Assembly: GCF_014534685.1 (NCBI RefSeq)
Contig: NZ_JACVVX010000002.1
Coordinates: 186,001-250,000 of the forward strand
Length of the DNA stretch: 64,000 nucleotides
Reading direction: 5' to 3'
Origin: Oryzicola mucosus
GTDB taxonomy: Bacteria > Pseudomonadota > Alphaproteobacteria > Rhizobiales > Rhizobiaceae
Shown: positions 25,896 to 35,418 of the stretch, piece by piece
How the letters are laid out: each line of letters begins with the position of its first letter
How positions within the stretch are numbered: position 1 is the first letter of the stretch
Position numbers and translations under genes: made by a program
Notes under the pieces: model-generated
Database searches by the model: none
Seen by the model: only the letters and a program-made list of their open reading frames with translations
What the model was told of the DNA's origin: nothing

Positions 25896-28085
25896 TCAGG
25901 CTGCCTTTTCGCGGGCCTTGCGCGGCAGATGCGCGACGACGTTCTCGATCATCCGCATGCCGGCGTCATGGCCGAGCGTCATGATCGATTCGGGATGGAA
26001 CTGCACTGCCGCGATCGGTTCCTTGCGGTGTTCGAATGCCATGATCACACCATCCTCGGTTTCGGCGGTCACGATGAAATCGTCGGGCAGGCGCACCGGA
26101 TCGGCGAAAATCGAGTGATAACGGCCGACGGTGACCTCCTTTGGCAGGCCCGAGAAGATGATGCCTGGCTTGGAGACGCGGATGCGCGACGGCTTGCCAT
26201 GCATGGGGACGTGCAGTTGCCTGAGTTCGCCGCCATAGGCTTCGGCAAGCGCCTGCAGACCGAGGCAGACGCCGAAGATCGGCAGTTCGCGGGCGCGCGC
26301 CTTCTTGATCGTGGCGGCGCAATCGAAATCCTTTGGCGTGCCGGGGCCGGGCGAGAGCACGACGAGATCGGGCTTGAGCCGGTCGAACACTTCGTCGGCG
26401 ACCGGCGTGCGCACCGTCGACACGACAGCGCCGGTCTGGCGGAAGTAGTTGGCAAGCGTGTGGACGAAGGAGTCCTCATGGTCGACAAGCAGGATGTTCA
26501 CGCCTTCGCCGACACGGGCGCTGGTACGCTGGTCCTTTGCGGCGTTGCCGGCCTTGGCGTCGCGAATGGCTGAGATCATGGCGGATGCCTTCAGTTCGGT
26601 TTCGGCTTCTTCTTCCTGCGGGTCCGAATCGTAAAGGAGCGTAGCGCCCGCGCGGACCTCTGCGATACCGTCCTTGATGCGGATGGTGCGCAGGGTCAGG
26701 CCGGTGTTCAGGTCGCCGTTGAAATGCACCATGCCGACCGCGCCGCCATACCAGGCGCGCGGACTCTTCTCATTGTTCTCGATGAAGCGCATGGCCCACA
26801 ATTTTGGCGCGCCTGTGACCGTGACGGCCCAGGCGTGGCTGAGAAACGCGTCGAAGGCGTCCATGCCTTCGCGCAGGCGGCCTTCGATGTGATCGACGGT
26901 GTGGATCAGGCGCGAATACATCTCGATCTGGCGGCGGCCGATGACGCGCACCGATCCGGGCTCGCAGACGCGGCTCTTATCGTTGCGGTCCACGTCCGAG
27001 CACATGGTCAGCTCGGACTCGTCCTTCTTGGAATTGAGCAGCTTGAGGATCTGCTCGCTGTCTGAAATCGCGTCCTCGCCGCGCTTGATGGTGCCCGAGA
27101 TCGGGCAGGTCTCGACGCGGCGGCCGTTGACGCGGACGAACATTTCCGGCGAGGCGCCGACGAGGAATTCGCCTTCGCCGAGATTGATGAAGAAGGAGTA
27201 AGGAGAGGGATTGGTCGCCTTCAGCCGGCGCGAAATCTCCGATGGCGCCGTCTCGCAACGCTCGAAGAACATCTGGCCCGGCACCACCTCGAACAGGTCG
27301 CCGCGCCGGAAGCTTTCCTTGGCGCGCTCGACCAGGCTTGAATATTCGCCCGGCTCATGGTCGCCGCGCGGAGGGATGCGGTCCGAGGGTCTGAAGGGCT
27401 CCTCCACCGCATCGCGGGGCAGGCCGGCCGTGTCGAAACCGTCACCGGAATAGTCGTAGCGGTCGGTCCAGGCCTTTGCCATGTGGTGGTCGACCACGAG
27501 AATCTCGTCGGGCAGGAACAGCACCAGGTCACGCTGGCTTTCCGCACGGACGAGCTTGTGCTCGACCGGGTCGAACTGGAAGGCGAGATCGTAGCCAAAG
27601 GCGCCGTAGAGGCCGAGATTGCTGTCGTTGGCTGTTTTGAACAGGGAGGTGATCGCGCGCAGCACGGTGAAGACCGAAGGGATGCGCGAACGCTCTTCCT
27701 CGGTGAAGACGCGGTCCGGCTGGGCGATGACAAGGGCCAGGCGGCGCTTGGTGGTCTGGGTCAGCGCAATGTCTTTTTCGGCCAGCAGCGTGCGCGCAAT
27801 GATCGGCAGCATGACTTCGCCGCGCTGGTTCAGCGCTTCGATGCGCATGTGGCGATTGCGCGCGGAGATGACCAGCGGCGGGTCGATCATGGCGGTGTCC
27901 CAGCGCGTGTAGCGGCCGGGATATTCGTAGTTGGAGGAGAACACCGCACCGCGCCGCGAATTCAGCCCGTCGACATAGGTCTCGATCGCACCCGGATAGG
28001 TGGTTTCGTGCCGCGTCCGCGTGATCGTCACGCCGCCTTCGGTCACGAACCGTTCGGCGCCGTCTTCCAGAACTTCCACCGTCAT
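25896..28085 (-). CDS. trpE(G): Anthranilate synthase, fused TrpE-TrpG
   Basis: A 729-residue single-chain anthranilate synthase, the same length as I recall for the Sinorhizobium enzyme. Residues about 1-510 form TrpE ([57 protein letters not shown]). A linker then joins TrpG from about 525 ([19 protein letters not shown]), with the nucleophilic Cys in [17 protein letters not shown] and the HPE of the catalytic triad in [10 protein letters not shown]. It makes anthranilate from chorismate and glutamine. The ATG at 28085 has GGAGACGG upstream. Controlled by the attenuator at 28128-28247. Confidence 0.97.
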   Translation of the reverse strand: MTVEVLEDGAERFVTEGGVTITRTRHETTYPGAIETYVDGLNSRRGAVFSSNYEYPGRYTRWDTAMIDPPLVISARNRHMRIEALNQRGEVMLPIIARTLLAEKDIALTQTTKRRLALVIAQPDRVFTEEERSRIPSVFTVLRAITSLFKTANDSNLGLYGAFGYDLAFQFDPVEHKLVRAESQRDLVLFLPDEILVVDHHMAKAWTDRYDYSGDGFDTAGLPRDAVEEPFRPSDRIPPRGDHEPGEYSSLVERAKESFRRGDLFEVVPGQMFFERCETAPSEISRRLKATNPSPYSFFINLGEGEFLVGASPEMFVRVNGRRVETCPISGTIKRGEDAISDSEQILKLLNSKKDESELTMCSDVDRNDKSRVCEPGSVRVIGRRQIEMYSRLIHTVDHIEGRLREGMDAFDAFLSHAWAVTVTGAPKLWAMRFIENNEKSPRAWYGGAVGMVHFNGDLNTGLTLRTIRIKDGIAEVRAGATLLYDSDPQEEEAETELKASAMISAIRDAKAGNAAKDQRTSARVGEGVNILLVDHEDSFVHTLANYFRQTGAVVSTVRTPVADEVFDRLKPDLVVLSPGPGTPKDFDCAATIKKARARELPIFGVCLGLQALAEAYGGELRQLHVPMHGKPSRIRVSKPGIIFSGLPKEVTVGRYHSIFADPVRLPDDFIVTAETEDGVIMAFEHRKEPIAAVQFHPESIMTLGHDAGMRMIENVVAHLPRKAREKAA

Positions 28086-28127
28086 TGCCGTCTCCATCTC
28101 ACGCCGCAGGAGGGTCCGGATCGCGCA

Positions 28128-28165
28128 TAAAACAAATGGCCGCCCGGATATTCCGTTGCGGCCAT
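28128..28165 (-). terminator. trp attenuator terminator hairpin
   Basis: On the minus strand ATGGCCGC (28165-28158) pairs with GCGGCCAT (28143-28136), followed by TTGTTTTA. Its 5' arm core GGCCGC can instead pair with GCGGCC at 28195-28200, the antiterminator. Confidence 0.9.
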
Positions 28166-28202
28166 CACATTTTCCACGCGCACGCGCTTCAACAGGCCGC
28201 TG

Positions 28203-28247
28203 TCAGCGAGCCCACCACCAATTGCCGATGTTCGAAGCGATGTTCAT
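28203..28247 (-). CDS. trpL: Tryptophan leader peptide (MNIASNIGNWWWAR)
   Basis: A 14-codon peptide with three consecutive Trp codons, as in rhizobial peTrpL. Ribosome stalling at TGG-TGG-TGG when tRNA(Trp) is uncharged would free the antiterminator and allow trpE(G) transcription. No ribosome site precedes it; the promoter's -10 ends six bases upstream, so the mRNA should begin at the AUG, as reported for S. meliloti. Confidence 0.93.
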   Translation of the reverse strand: MNIASNIGNWWWAR

Positions 28248-28253
28248 GGATTT

Positions 28254-28282
28254 TCAATAGCCGCGAAGTGGGGACCGCGCAA
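28254..28282 (-). promoter_or_regulatory. trpE(G) promoter
   Basis: Minus strand TTGCGC (28282-28277), 17-base spacer, TATTGA (28259-28254). The -35 lies only about 12 bases past the stop codon of the MFS gene, giving a very compact junction. Confidence 0.75.
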
Positions 28283-28293
28283 CTGGATTCCGC

Positions 28294-29472
28294 TCACGGC
28301 AATTCGTGGGCGGGTTCGGCGCGCGGCAGACGTCCGTCCATCATGTGGGAGACGAGGCCAAGTGCGGCACCGGCCAGTGCAAGGCCCGCGCCGACCAGTG
28401 GCAATTCGGCATAGCCGATGCCTTGGGCGATGGCTAAGCCGCCGATCCAGGCGCCCGCCGCATTGCCCATGTTGAAGGCGCCCTGGTTGAGGGTGGATGC
28501 GAGGTTGGGCGCTTCATGGGCGGTTTCCATCACCCGCATCTGCAAGGGCGGTGCGATGAGGAAGGACAGGACGCCCCACAGCACGATGAGGGTGACGGTG
28601 ATCGCCGCATCTGCGCCGAAGTGCGATAGCGCAAGCTGCGTGACCGCCACCATGACGAGAGCGCCGATGGCGGTCGGCATCAGCTTCCAGTCGGCGAGCC
28701 GTCCGCCGACCAGATTGCCGACGGTCATGCCGCCGCCGAAGAGCAGCAGGATATAGGTCACGTTGTCGACGGCGATGCCGGTGACATCGGTAAGCATCGG
28801 CTTGATATAGGTGAAGACCGAAAACAGGCTGGCGGAAGCCAACATCGAGATCAGCATGGCGAGCCAGACCTGCAGCTTGCCGAGAACGCGCACTTCGCTC
28901 TTGAGTCCGCCGCCGCTGGGCGGTGCCACATTGGATGGCACGAGGGCGGCGATGGCAGCAACCGATATCAGGCCGATCACCGCCACGGCCCAGAAGGTCA
29001 TGCGCCAGCCGAAACGTTCGCCCAAAGCGGTGCCGCCGGGTACGCCGAGAATGTTGGCGAGGGTCAGCCCTGCAAAGATCAGCGCCACGGCACTGGCGCG
29101 TTTGTTGCGCGGAACGAGGCTCGCGGCCACCACGGCGCCGAGGCCGAAAAACGCGCCATGGCCGAAAGCGGTGAAGACGCGGGCGCCCATCAGAAGCCAG
29201 TAGTTCGGCGCCACCGCGCACAAGACATTGCCGACGACGAAGAGTGCGGCCAGGCCGATCAGAACCGCCTTGCGTGGCAGGCTCGCGGTGAAGATGGCGA
29301 TGAGGGGAGCGCCAATGACGACGCCAAGCGCGTAGCCCGTGACCAGCAGCCCCGCGTCAGGGATAGACACGCCAAGATCTGCGGCCACTTCCGGCAGCAG
29401 GCCCATGATGACGAATTCGGTGGTGCCGATGCAAAAGGATGCGACGGCAAGAGCGAAGATGGGCAGCGGCAT
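28294..29472 (-). CDS. MFS transporter, DHA1 (AraJ/YdhP-like) family
   Basis: A twelve-helix drug:proton or sugar efflux protein of about 392 residues. The N-terminus LPIFALAVASFCIGTTEFVIMGLLPEVA and the TGYALGVVIGAPLIA and LPRKAVLIG segments are typical of the AraJ/YdhP branch. I chose the ATG at 29472 because the family begins here; in-frame starts at 29514 or 29553 would add non-conserved residues, and the ribosome site is weak in each case. Substrate unknown. Same strand and directly upstream of the trp leader. Confidence 0.85.
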   Translation of the reverse strand: MPLPIFALAVASFCIGTTEFVIMGLLPEVAADLGVSIPDAGLLVTGYALGVVIGAPLIAIFTASLPRKAVLIGLAALFVVGNVLCAVAPNYWLLMGARVFTAFGHGAFFGLGAVVAASLVPRNKRASAVALIFAGLTLANILGVPGGTALGERFGWRMTFWAVAVIGLISVAAIAALVPSNVAPPSGGGLKSEVRVLGKLQVWLAMLISMLASASLFSVFTYIKPMLTDVTGIAVDNVTYILLLFGGGMTVGNLVGGRLADWKLMPTAIGALVMVAVTQLALSHFGADAAITVTLIVLWGVLSFLIAPPLQMRVMETAHEAPNLASTLNQGAFNMGNAAGAWIGGLAIAQGIGYAELPLVGAGLALAGAALGLVSHMMDGRLPRAEPAHELP

Positions 29473-29735
29473 GTGCGGGGAAACCGAAGCATAAAACGAT
29501 TGAAAGCACTTCATGCGCCTGTGCCGCGCAGGGCACAATCGATGTCCTTGCATTGCAGCTTTGCATTGGCGTCATGGCTGCCATGCAAGGCCGCCTGAAA
29601 ACGGATTGGTTTTGAGACGGAGATTTCCGCTTGCGCCACGCCGCAGAAAAACTCATCTGTAAATTCGCACCAGGGGGAAACAAAGTTGCGGCGGCGGCGT
29701 TCTCGCATCACGTCCATTCGGAAAGTATTTCTTGC

Positions 29736-31505
29736 ATGACAGCGCAGCAGATCGTCGCCGTGGCCATCATCGTCGCGATGATGATAGCTTTTCTCTGGGG
29801 GCGGCTGCGGTATGACCTGGTCGCGGCTCTTGCGCTGCTGGCAGCCATAGGCCTGGGCGCGGTTCCTTTCGACCAGGCTTTCAGCGGTTTCAGCGATGAT
29901 ATCGTCATCATCGTCGGCAGTGCGCTGCTGGTCAGCGCGGCGGTTGCCCGCTCTGGAATCATGGAAGTGTTGATCCAGCGCTATGTGCCGCCGCTGAAAT
30001 CGATCCGCATGAAATTGATGCTGCTGGTGCTGATCGTCACCTTGCTTTCGGCGGTGGTCAAGAACATCGGCGCGCTGGCGATCATGATCCCCATCGCCTT
30101 CCAGTTCGCCAAGCGCTCGAACGTGTCGCCCTCGCTGTTCCTGATGCCGATGGCCTTCGGCTCTCTGCTGGGCGGTCTGATGACGCAGATCGGCACGTCG
30201 CCCAACGTGATCGTCTCACGCGTTCGGGAAGAGATAACGGGCCAATCCTTCACCATGTTCGATTTTACGCCGGTGGGTGCAAGCCTGGCCGTTGTGGGCG
30301 TGATCTTTCTCGTCTTCTTCTACTGGCTGGTGCCGATCCGGCAGCGCGAGAGCGGATCGTTGCACGATGCGCTTGAACTGTCCGACTACGTCGCCGAAGC
30401 GGAGGTGACCAAGAGCTCAGCGGTGTTGGGCAAGCCGGTGTCCGATCTGTTGAAGATGGCCGAGGGTGCCGCGCGCATCTCATCGATCCTGCGGCAGGGC
30501 GGGGTGCGCATTACGCCTTTGCCGGACTCCGCGCTGAAGGAGGGCGACGTCTTGCTGTTGCAGGGCGATGCCGAGGCCATCGACCGGCTTGCCTCGCAAG
30601 CCAAGCTGTCGCTTACCGGCGGGCGCGATCTCGGGGTCAAGGCAAGCGATGCCGAAGCCATCGAGGTCGTCATTGGCGAGAATTCCAGCCTGATCGGTCT
30701 TTCCGCCAAGCAGCTGTCGCTGTTCGACCGCCACGACGTCAACCTGCTCGCGGTCAGCCGCAAGGGCGCACGGATTGAGCAGCGCCTGGGTAATGTCATG
30801 CTGAGAATGGGCGATGTGCTGGTGCTGCAGGCGAGCCGCGCGCGCATTCCCGAGATGCTGCGCGATTTCGGCTGTCTGCCGCTTGCCGAACGGCCCATCC
30901 TGATGGGCAGCGTGCGCAAGGGCATCGTGCCGCTCGGCATTCTTCTGGCCGCCATGGCGGTGACGGCGGTGGGCCTGCTGCCGGTACCTGTGGCGTTCTT
31001 CGCCGCCGCGGTGCTGGTCGTTGCGTTCAAGGCGATACCGTTGCGCGAGGTCTATGATGCGCTTGACGGGCCGATCCTCGTCATGCTGGCAGCGCTCATT
31101 CCTGTCAGCGGCTCGCTGCGGACGAGCGGCGCAACCGAGCTGATGGGCGCGGGGCTGTCGCAAATCGCCATGTCGCTGCCGGCCTGGGGCGCCTTGGCGC
31201 TGATCCTGGTGGCGGCAATGGCGGTGACGCCGTTTCTCAACAACGCCGCCACCGTGCTTGTCATGGCGCCGATCGCAGCGACCTTTGCCGGACAGCTCGG
31301 CTATCGACCGGAGGCGTTCCTGATGGCCGTGGCTATTGGCGCGGGCTGCGATTTTCTCACCCCCATCGGTCACCAGTGCAACACGCTGGTGATGGGGCCG
31401 GGAGGCTATCGCTTCGGCGACTACTCGCGGCTCGGACTGCCGCTGTCGATCCTGGTGATCCTGGTTGCGGTGCCCATGCTGATGATCGTCTGGCCGGTGG
31501 GGTAA
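29736..31505 (+). CDS. SLC13-type (CitMHS/DASS) permease with two RCK_C domains
   Basis: A 589-residue transporter. Two membrane bundles (about 1-200 and 410-589) flank a cytoplasmic region holding two TrkA-C/RCK_C modules (about 215-300 and 300-390; RITPLPDSALKEGDVLLLQG and ARIEQRLGNVMLRMGDVLVLQ). Anion-transporter motifs AVVKNIGALAIMIPIAF and NNAATVLVMAPIA, with the C-terminal GAGCDFLTPIGHQCNTLV, match sulfate, phosphate or dicarboxylate permeases of the SLC13 group. The start at 29736 is preferred to an upstream one that adds non-hydrophobic residues. Convergent with the next gene, 3 bases apart. Confidence 0.88.
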   Translation: MTAQQIVAVAIIVAMMIAFLWGRLRYDLVAALALLAAIGLGAVPFDQAFSGFSDDIVIIVGSALLVSAAVARSGIMEVLIQRYVPPLKSIRMKLMLLVLIVTLLSAVVKNIGALAIMIPIAFQFAKRSNVSPSLFLMPMAFGSLLGGLMTQIGTSPNVIVSRVREEITGQSFTMFDFTPVGASLAVVGVIFLVFFYWLVPIRQRESGSLHDALELSDYVAEAEVTKSSAVLGKPVSDLLKMAEGAARISSILRQGGVRITPLPDSALKEGDVLLLQGDAEAIDRLASQAKLSLTGGRDLGVKASDAEAIEVVIGENSSLIGLSAKQLSLFDRHDVNLLAVSRKGARIEQRLGNVMLRMGDVLVLQASRARIPEMLRDFGCLPLAERPILMGSVRKGIVPLGILLAAMAVTAVGLLPVPVAFFAAAVLVVAFKAIPLREVYDALDGPILVMLAALIPVSGSLRTSGATELMGAGLSQIAMSLPAWGALALILVAAMAVTPFLNNAATVLVMAPIAATFAGQLGYRPEAFLMAVAIGAGCDFLTPIGHQCNTLVMGPGGYRFGDYSRLGLPLSILVILVAVPMLMIVWPVG

Positions 31506-31508
31506 ATC

Positions 31509-32885
31509 TCACACCGGCTTCATCTCGGCGATGACGGTGGGCAGCAGTTCCGAGACGGTTGGGTGGATGTGCACGGCGCGTTGCAGCACGGTGTAGGGCG
31601 CCTTGGCATACATCAGGTCGAGTATGCCGTGGACGACCTCGTCGCCGGTCGTACCGAGTATGGCGGCGCCGAGGATTTCCTTAGTGTCCGCGTCGGCGAC
31701 GATCTTCATGAAGCCTTGTGTCTCGCCCTTTTCCACAGCGCGGCCGACCTGGCTCATCGGGCGTGTGCCGACGAGAATGCTGCGGCCGCTTGACCGGGCT
31801 TCCGCCTCGCTCATGCCGCAGCGGCCGAGCGGCGGATCGATGTAAAGAGCATAGGCGGACAGCCGGTCGCTGACCTTGCGCGGATTGTTGTCGAGCAGAT
31901 TGGCGGCGACGATTTCGAAATCATTGTAGGCGGTGTGGGTGAAGGCGCCTTTGCCGTTGCAATCGCCCATCGCCCAGATATGCGGGACGCTGGTGCGCAA
32001 CTGATCGTCGACCACGACATAGCCGCGCTTGTCGGTGGCGACGCCGGCGACCTCCAGGCCGAGATCGTCGGTGTTGGGCGTGCGACCGATGGCGAGCAGC
32101 ACATGCGAGCCGACCACCATGCGGTCGCCATCGTCGCAATCGACATTGACCGCAACACCATCGGCATGCTGTGCGAAGCTGATGCACTCGGCCTTGAGCC
32201 TGAGGCCGATGCCTTCGTTTTCCAAGATGCCGCGAATGGCGTCCGACACGCCCTCGTCTTCCCGTCCGACCAGGCGTGGACCTTTCTCGACAATGGTGAC
32301 CTGGCTGCCGAAGCGCCTGAACATCTGGGCGAATTCCAGCCCGATATAGCTGCCGCCGACGACCACGAGATGGCGCGGCAGCACATCGAGCTCCATCGTC
32401 GAGACGTTGGTGAGATAGCTGATGTCGCCGATGCCGGGCATGTCGGGGATGTTGGCGCGGCCGCCGACATTGAGGAAGATCCTGTCGGCTGAGAGCGTTT
32501 CGCCGCCGACATCGACCTCGTGCGGGGAGATAAAACGGGCATGGCCGCGAAACAGCGTACAGCCCTTCATGCCGCCGACCCAGTCGTCGAGTCCTTTGCG
32601 GGACTCCAGCGTGACCTTGTCCTTGCGCGCCTTGACGGCCTTCATGTCGACGGTGACCGGCCCGCCGATCTCGACGCCATAGCGGGTTCCGGTGCGGGCG
32701 AGATGGGCGGCATAGGCGCTGGCAACCATGGTCTTGGTCGGTTTGCAGCCGGTGTTCACGCAGGTGCCGCCGAGATGCTTGCGTTCGATCAGCGCGACCG
32801 TCTGGCCGGCCTGCGTCAGCCTGCCGGCGAGAGACGGTCCGGCCTGGCCGCCGCCGATGATGATGGCGTCGAAATGCCGGCTCAT
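31509..32885 (-). CDS. FAD-dependent pyridine nucleotide-disulfide oxidoreductase (MerA/Lpd-like)
   Basis: A 458-residue flavoprotein. The FAD motif AIIIGGGQAGPSLAGRL is at the N-terminus, the redox disulfide CVNTGCKPTK near residue 42, the NAD(P) motif VVVGGSYIGLEFAQMF, the ATG-like segment IWAMGDCNGKGAF, and the C-terminal dimer domain ending AVHIHPTVSELLPTVI. It lacks the heavy-metal-associated N-terminal domain and C-terminal Cys pair of true mercuric reductases, so it is probably a thiol or quinone reductase of unknown substrate. It overlaps the upstream DUF4126 gene by 4 bases. Confidence 0.9.
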   Translation of the reverse strand: MSRHFDAIIIGGGQAGPSLAGRLTQAGQTVALIERKHLGGTCVNTGCKPTKTMVASAYAAHLARTGTRYGVEIGGPVTVDMKAVKARKDKVTLESRKGLDDWVGGMKGCTLFRGHARFISPHEVDVGGETLSADRIFLNVGGRANIPDMPGIGDISYLTNVSTMELDVLPRHLVVVGGSYIGLEFAQMFRRFGSQVTIVEKGPRLVGREDEGVSDAIRGILENEGIGLRLKAECISFAQHADGVAVNVDCDDGDRMVVGSHVLLAIGRTPNTDDLGLEVAGVATDKRGYVVVDDQLRTSVPHIWAMGDCNGKGAFTHTAYNDFEIVAANLLDNNPRKVSDRLSAYALYIDPPLGRCGMSEAEARSSGRSILVGTRPMSQVGRAVEKGETQGFMKIVADADTKEILGAAILGTTGDEVVHGILDLMYAKAPYTVLQRAVHIHPTVSELLPTVIAEMKPV

Positions 32886-33343
32886 AGCACGGCGCTGACG
32901 ACCAGGGCGGCAACGACGATGGCCACCACGTCTTCGACGATCGCAGCCGGCAAATCCTTGCCGAAGGATTTCGCCAGCCTGCCGCGCAGTTCAGCCCCGC
33001 CGTATGTGCCGATGACGGCGCCGACGACGCCCGCTATCAAGCCGCCCACCGTGACGCCGGCGACCGCGCCGATGCAGGCGCCGCTCAACGCGCCCGAAAC
33101 CAGGCGTGCGCCGAATTGCTGCGCTACCTTGCGGCTGGGCGTGGACGGCAACTGGTCGGTGACGAGTTCGGCGATGGCGGCGAGGGTGAAGATCGCGACC
33201 GCGATCCAGTGGCCCATGAACCAGGCCCATGTGTCGCCGAGCGGCAGCCAGCCAAGCCACGCCGCCCAGGCAATGGCGGCTGGTGCGGTCATCGCCCTGA
33301 GCCCGGCAACGATGCCGATGATGAGAGCAAGAGCATAAAGCAT
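32882..33343 (-). CDS. DUF4126-like membrane protein
   Basis: A 153-residue protein with four hydrophobic stretches (LYALALIIGIVAGLRAM, a middle one, SGACIGAVAGVTVGGLIAGVVGAVIG, and the C-terminal AIVEDVVAIVVAALVVSAV). The LRAMTAPAAIAWAAWLGWL and TPSRKVAQQFGARLVSGALSGA segments resemble DUF4126. The ATG at 33343 has GGGGGATCAC upstream. Its start precedes the flavoprotein gene with a 4-base overlap, so it is the first gene of a two-gene unit. Function unknown. Confidence 0.78.
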   Translation of the reverse strand: MLYALALIIGIVAGLRAMTAPAAIAWAAWLGWLPLGDTWAWFMGHWIAVAIFTLAAIAELVTDQLPSTPSRKVAQQFGARLVSGALSGACIGAVAGVTVGGLIAGVVGAVIGTYGGAELRGRLAKSFGKDLPAAIVEDVVAIVVAALVVSAVL

Positions 33344-33679
33344 GTGATCCCCCGGAAAGCATGAAACCATCCGGTGGGGCGCGGCCAGCAACATGCCACG
33401 GAACCAGCGGAACCAACGCTACACTTACAATTCAGGCACTCTGCGAAGCTGACAAACAGTAGCGGAGACCAAGATCGCACGCCAGATGCTTGGCAGGGGT
33501 TTTTCGGATTTCGAAATAGGTCTTTAGGCTGCCTCTTCCTCAGCAACGAATACTGGCCGGTTTCGACTATTCATCGGTCCGATGCTTCCTCCGCATGTAC
33601 CCAAAAAGAGGTATTCACTTTATAGTTGTATATTTCTGGAATTCGCGCTTAAATTGAAGATCGGGTTGGGGATGAGACA
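33344..33679. other. AT-rich intergenic region upstream of the mini-protein operon
   Basis: 336 bases without a gene. Base composition drops clearly from about 33420 onwards compared with the neighbouring housekeeping genes. It contains the promoter listed at 33626 and nothing else I recognise. Confidence 0.5.
33626..33654 (+). promoter_or_regulatory. Predicted promoter of the 33680 operon
   Basis: TTGTAT (33626-33631), 17-base spacer, TTAAAT (33649-33654), in an AT-rich stretch about 25 bases before the mini-protein ATG. Confidence 0.45.
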
Positions 33680-33886
33680 ATGCGATCAGTCAAGACAGTT
33701 CTCGTTTGCATAGCGATAGCCTGGCTGAGCTTCACGCGCCCAGCCCTGGCGCAGGTGCCGCCGCATTATCCAGGATCAATCTGTTTCACGCCAAGCTTCT
33801 GGTGCTGGGCGCAATGGCCGGGACCTCCGGGATCGCCCTGCGGGTGTCCCGGGCCATATGGTTACGTCGCTGGTTTTCTTGGCTAA
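33680..33886 (+). CDS. Secreted Cys/Pro/Gly/Trp-rich mini-protein, unknown function
   Basis: A 68-residue protein with a clear Sec signal peptide (1-24, VLVCIAIAWLSF, cut after ALA). The mature 44 residues are unusual: four cysteines (35, 42, 54, 56), three tryptophans, and the Pro/Gly string WPGPPGSPCGCPGPYG. No family is recognised. GGGGATGAGACA precedes the ATG and a promoter is visible. Its stop lies 17 bases before the ATG of the membrane protein, implying a two-gene operon. The frame is shorter than usual calls, but signal peptide, ribosome site and spacing support it. Confidence 0.7.
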   Translation: MRSVKTVLVCIAIAWLSFTRPALAQVPPHYPGSICFTPSFWCWAQWPGPPGSPCGCPGPYGYVAGFLG

Positions 33887-33903
33887 GGGCGGAGACGAGC
33901 CAG

Positions 33904-35397
33904 ATGTCCAATGCACCTTACGTCAACGTATTGCTCCGCGACGCCCGAATGGTTGCAGAATTTCTGACAGCCACAAACGGTGTCACGAATACGGAACTCA
34001 GATCAGCGATAGATGCAGTTGAGCGGTTGCCAACCAAAGATCGCCTTCTGAGCGCTCCAGCTGTCACCCAACTGGCTCAAATATATGAAGACTTGCGCAA
34101 ACAGGTGCCGTTTAAACAATTCTACGCACTTCGAAGTGGCTGGCGTGTTTTTCCATCGAAGTGGCGGCGATTGTGGACAGCTGTAATGGTCCTTGCCGCC
34201 ATAGCCTTCATGATCTGCACACTCCACCTAACCCGCATCTATAATCGGGGAGTTGAGATTTCTGCAGCGCTTACAACGCTCGAGCAGAACGAAGCAGAGA
34301 TGCGATATGGAGAGTTGGAACGCAGGCTCCTTGATGCTCAGAAACAACTGGGAGATGAGTTGCAGTATTCGAATTTTGGCGATGCGCAAACTACCAACGC
34401 TGGAACGGGGACTGCAATAATTGGTTCGAGAGTGATGCGGGACAACGAACGCTTCCTGCTTGCGCGTGAAGCCTCCCATAGACTCCTGTACGAGTTGGTT
34501 AATCTCGATCAGAGAGTTGGTACTGTCAAACTGATGGCTGACAGCTTCCAACGGCAAGCCCGATATCCCGTTGCCGGTCAGCAAACAGTTGAAGGTTATC
34601 TGCTTAGCCTAGGAATGAAGTTCGGCGCGCTCAGCAAATCCCAAAAAGCGTGTCCCTCCGGGGTAGATGCCGGCGGACAGTGCATAAATGGCGGAAACGG
34701 TCACAGCAAAAATGACTTCGTGTATACTGGTTTTTTCGATCCGCGCCTCGCCGGAATGCGTCAAGCCTTTTGTGGGAGTGTGGGTCTTCTAGAGCAATAT
34801 GCGCTTGGGAAAATCACAAAAGCTGAAATTTCGAAAAGAAATCCCTTCATTGGGCAGTTAGTATACAGCTTTGATAAAACATTGGGCGTCGATACAGCAG
34901 AATCTATTTTGCGCAGCTGTGCGCTGCGCCTCAATTTCTATTCTGGTGCTTTTCCAGATATCGAAGCACTCAACATAGACGTTCAAGATACACTAAATCT
35001 GTATTCCCTTATCATATTGCCTGCTGTTTACGGAGCGCTTGGAGCGATTATATATTTCCTGCGAGCCTTTCTGAACCCACAGGAACCCAATGAAGGTTGG
35101 AGCCGCACCGTCTACCGGATTTCGCTGGGTGCCTTAGCGGGGATGATCATGGCATGGCTCGGCATGGGGTTGCTTGGCAACGATGAAGCGTTCAAAAGAA
35201 TAGGACTTGGGCTGTTTGCCTTTGCGTTCATCTTAGGCTTCAGCATTGATGTCTTCTTCGACCTTTTGGAGAATTTGGTGAAAGCGGCGCGCAAGACGGT
35301 AAGGCAGGTGGGCTCTGCTGATGAGAATGCATTGCCCAAGGACCCTTCTAAAGGACAAATGGCTCCGCCCCATAACGAGCCTATCGTAGGCCAATAA
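33904..35397 (+). CDS. Membrane protein with large exported domain, unknown function
   Basis: A 497-residue protein I do not recognise. About 95 cytoplasmic residues precede a transmembrane helix (LWTAVMVLAAIAFMICTLHL). A helical exported domain of about 260 residues follows, with four or more cysteines (KACPSGVDAGGQCIN). Three helices close to the C-terminus (LYSLIILPAVYGALGAIIYFL, GALAGMIMAWLGMGLL, GLFAFAFILGFSIDVFF) lead to a polar tail. The ATG at 33904 has GGAG upstream; an earlier in-frame start would overlap the mini-protein gene. AT-richer than its neighbours, suggesting acquisition. Confidence 0.75.
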   Translation: MSNAPYVNVLLRDARMVAEFLTATNGVTNTELRSAIDAVERLPTKDRLLSAPAVTQLAQIYEDLRKQVPFKQFYALRSGWRVFPSKWRRLWTAVMVLAAIAFMICTLHLTRIYNRGVEISAALTTLEQNEAEMRYGELERRLLDAQKQLGDELQYSNFGDAQTTNAGTGTAIIGSRVMRDNERFLLAREASHRLLYELVNLDQRVGTVKLMADSFQRQARYPVAGQQTVEGYLLSLGMKFGALSKSQKACPSGVDAGGQCINGGNGHSKNDFVYTGFFDPRLAGMRQAFCGSVGLLEQYALGKITKAEISKRNPFIGQLVYSFDKTLGVDTAESILRSCALRLNFYSGAFPDIEALNIDVQDTLNLYSLIILPAVYGALGAIIYFLRAFLNPQEPNEGWSRTVYRISLGALAGMIMAWLGMGLLGNDEAFKRIGLGLFAFAFILGFSIDVFFDLLENLVKAARKTVRQVGSADENALPKDPSKGQMAPPHNEPIVGQ

Positions 35398-35418
35398 TTT
35401 CGGTTGTTGACACGTCCC

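Larger units (their letters stand above)
28128..28247 (-). ncRNA. rnTrpL: Attenuated trp leader RNA (rnTrpL-like)
   Basis: The transcript from the trpE(G) promoter to the attenuator terminator is about 120 nt. In Sinorhizobium meliloti the equivalent released RNA, rnTrpL, also acts in trans as a small RNA; that second role is inferred here. Three alternative stems are visible: CGCT/AGCG over the leader stop codon (1:2), GCGGCC/GGCCGC (2:3), and the terminator (3:4). Confidence 0.8.

Noticed and set aside
31509-32885. Mercuric reductase (merA)
   Set aside because: No N-terminal metal-binding domain, no C-terminal Cys pair and no mer genes nearby.
33706-33903. N-terminal extension of the 33904 membrane protein
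   Set aside because: It is an out-of-frame reading of the mini-protein gene, and a good start with a ribosome site exists at 33904.
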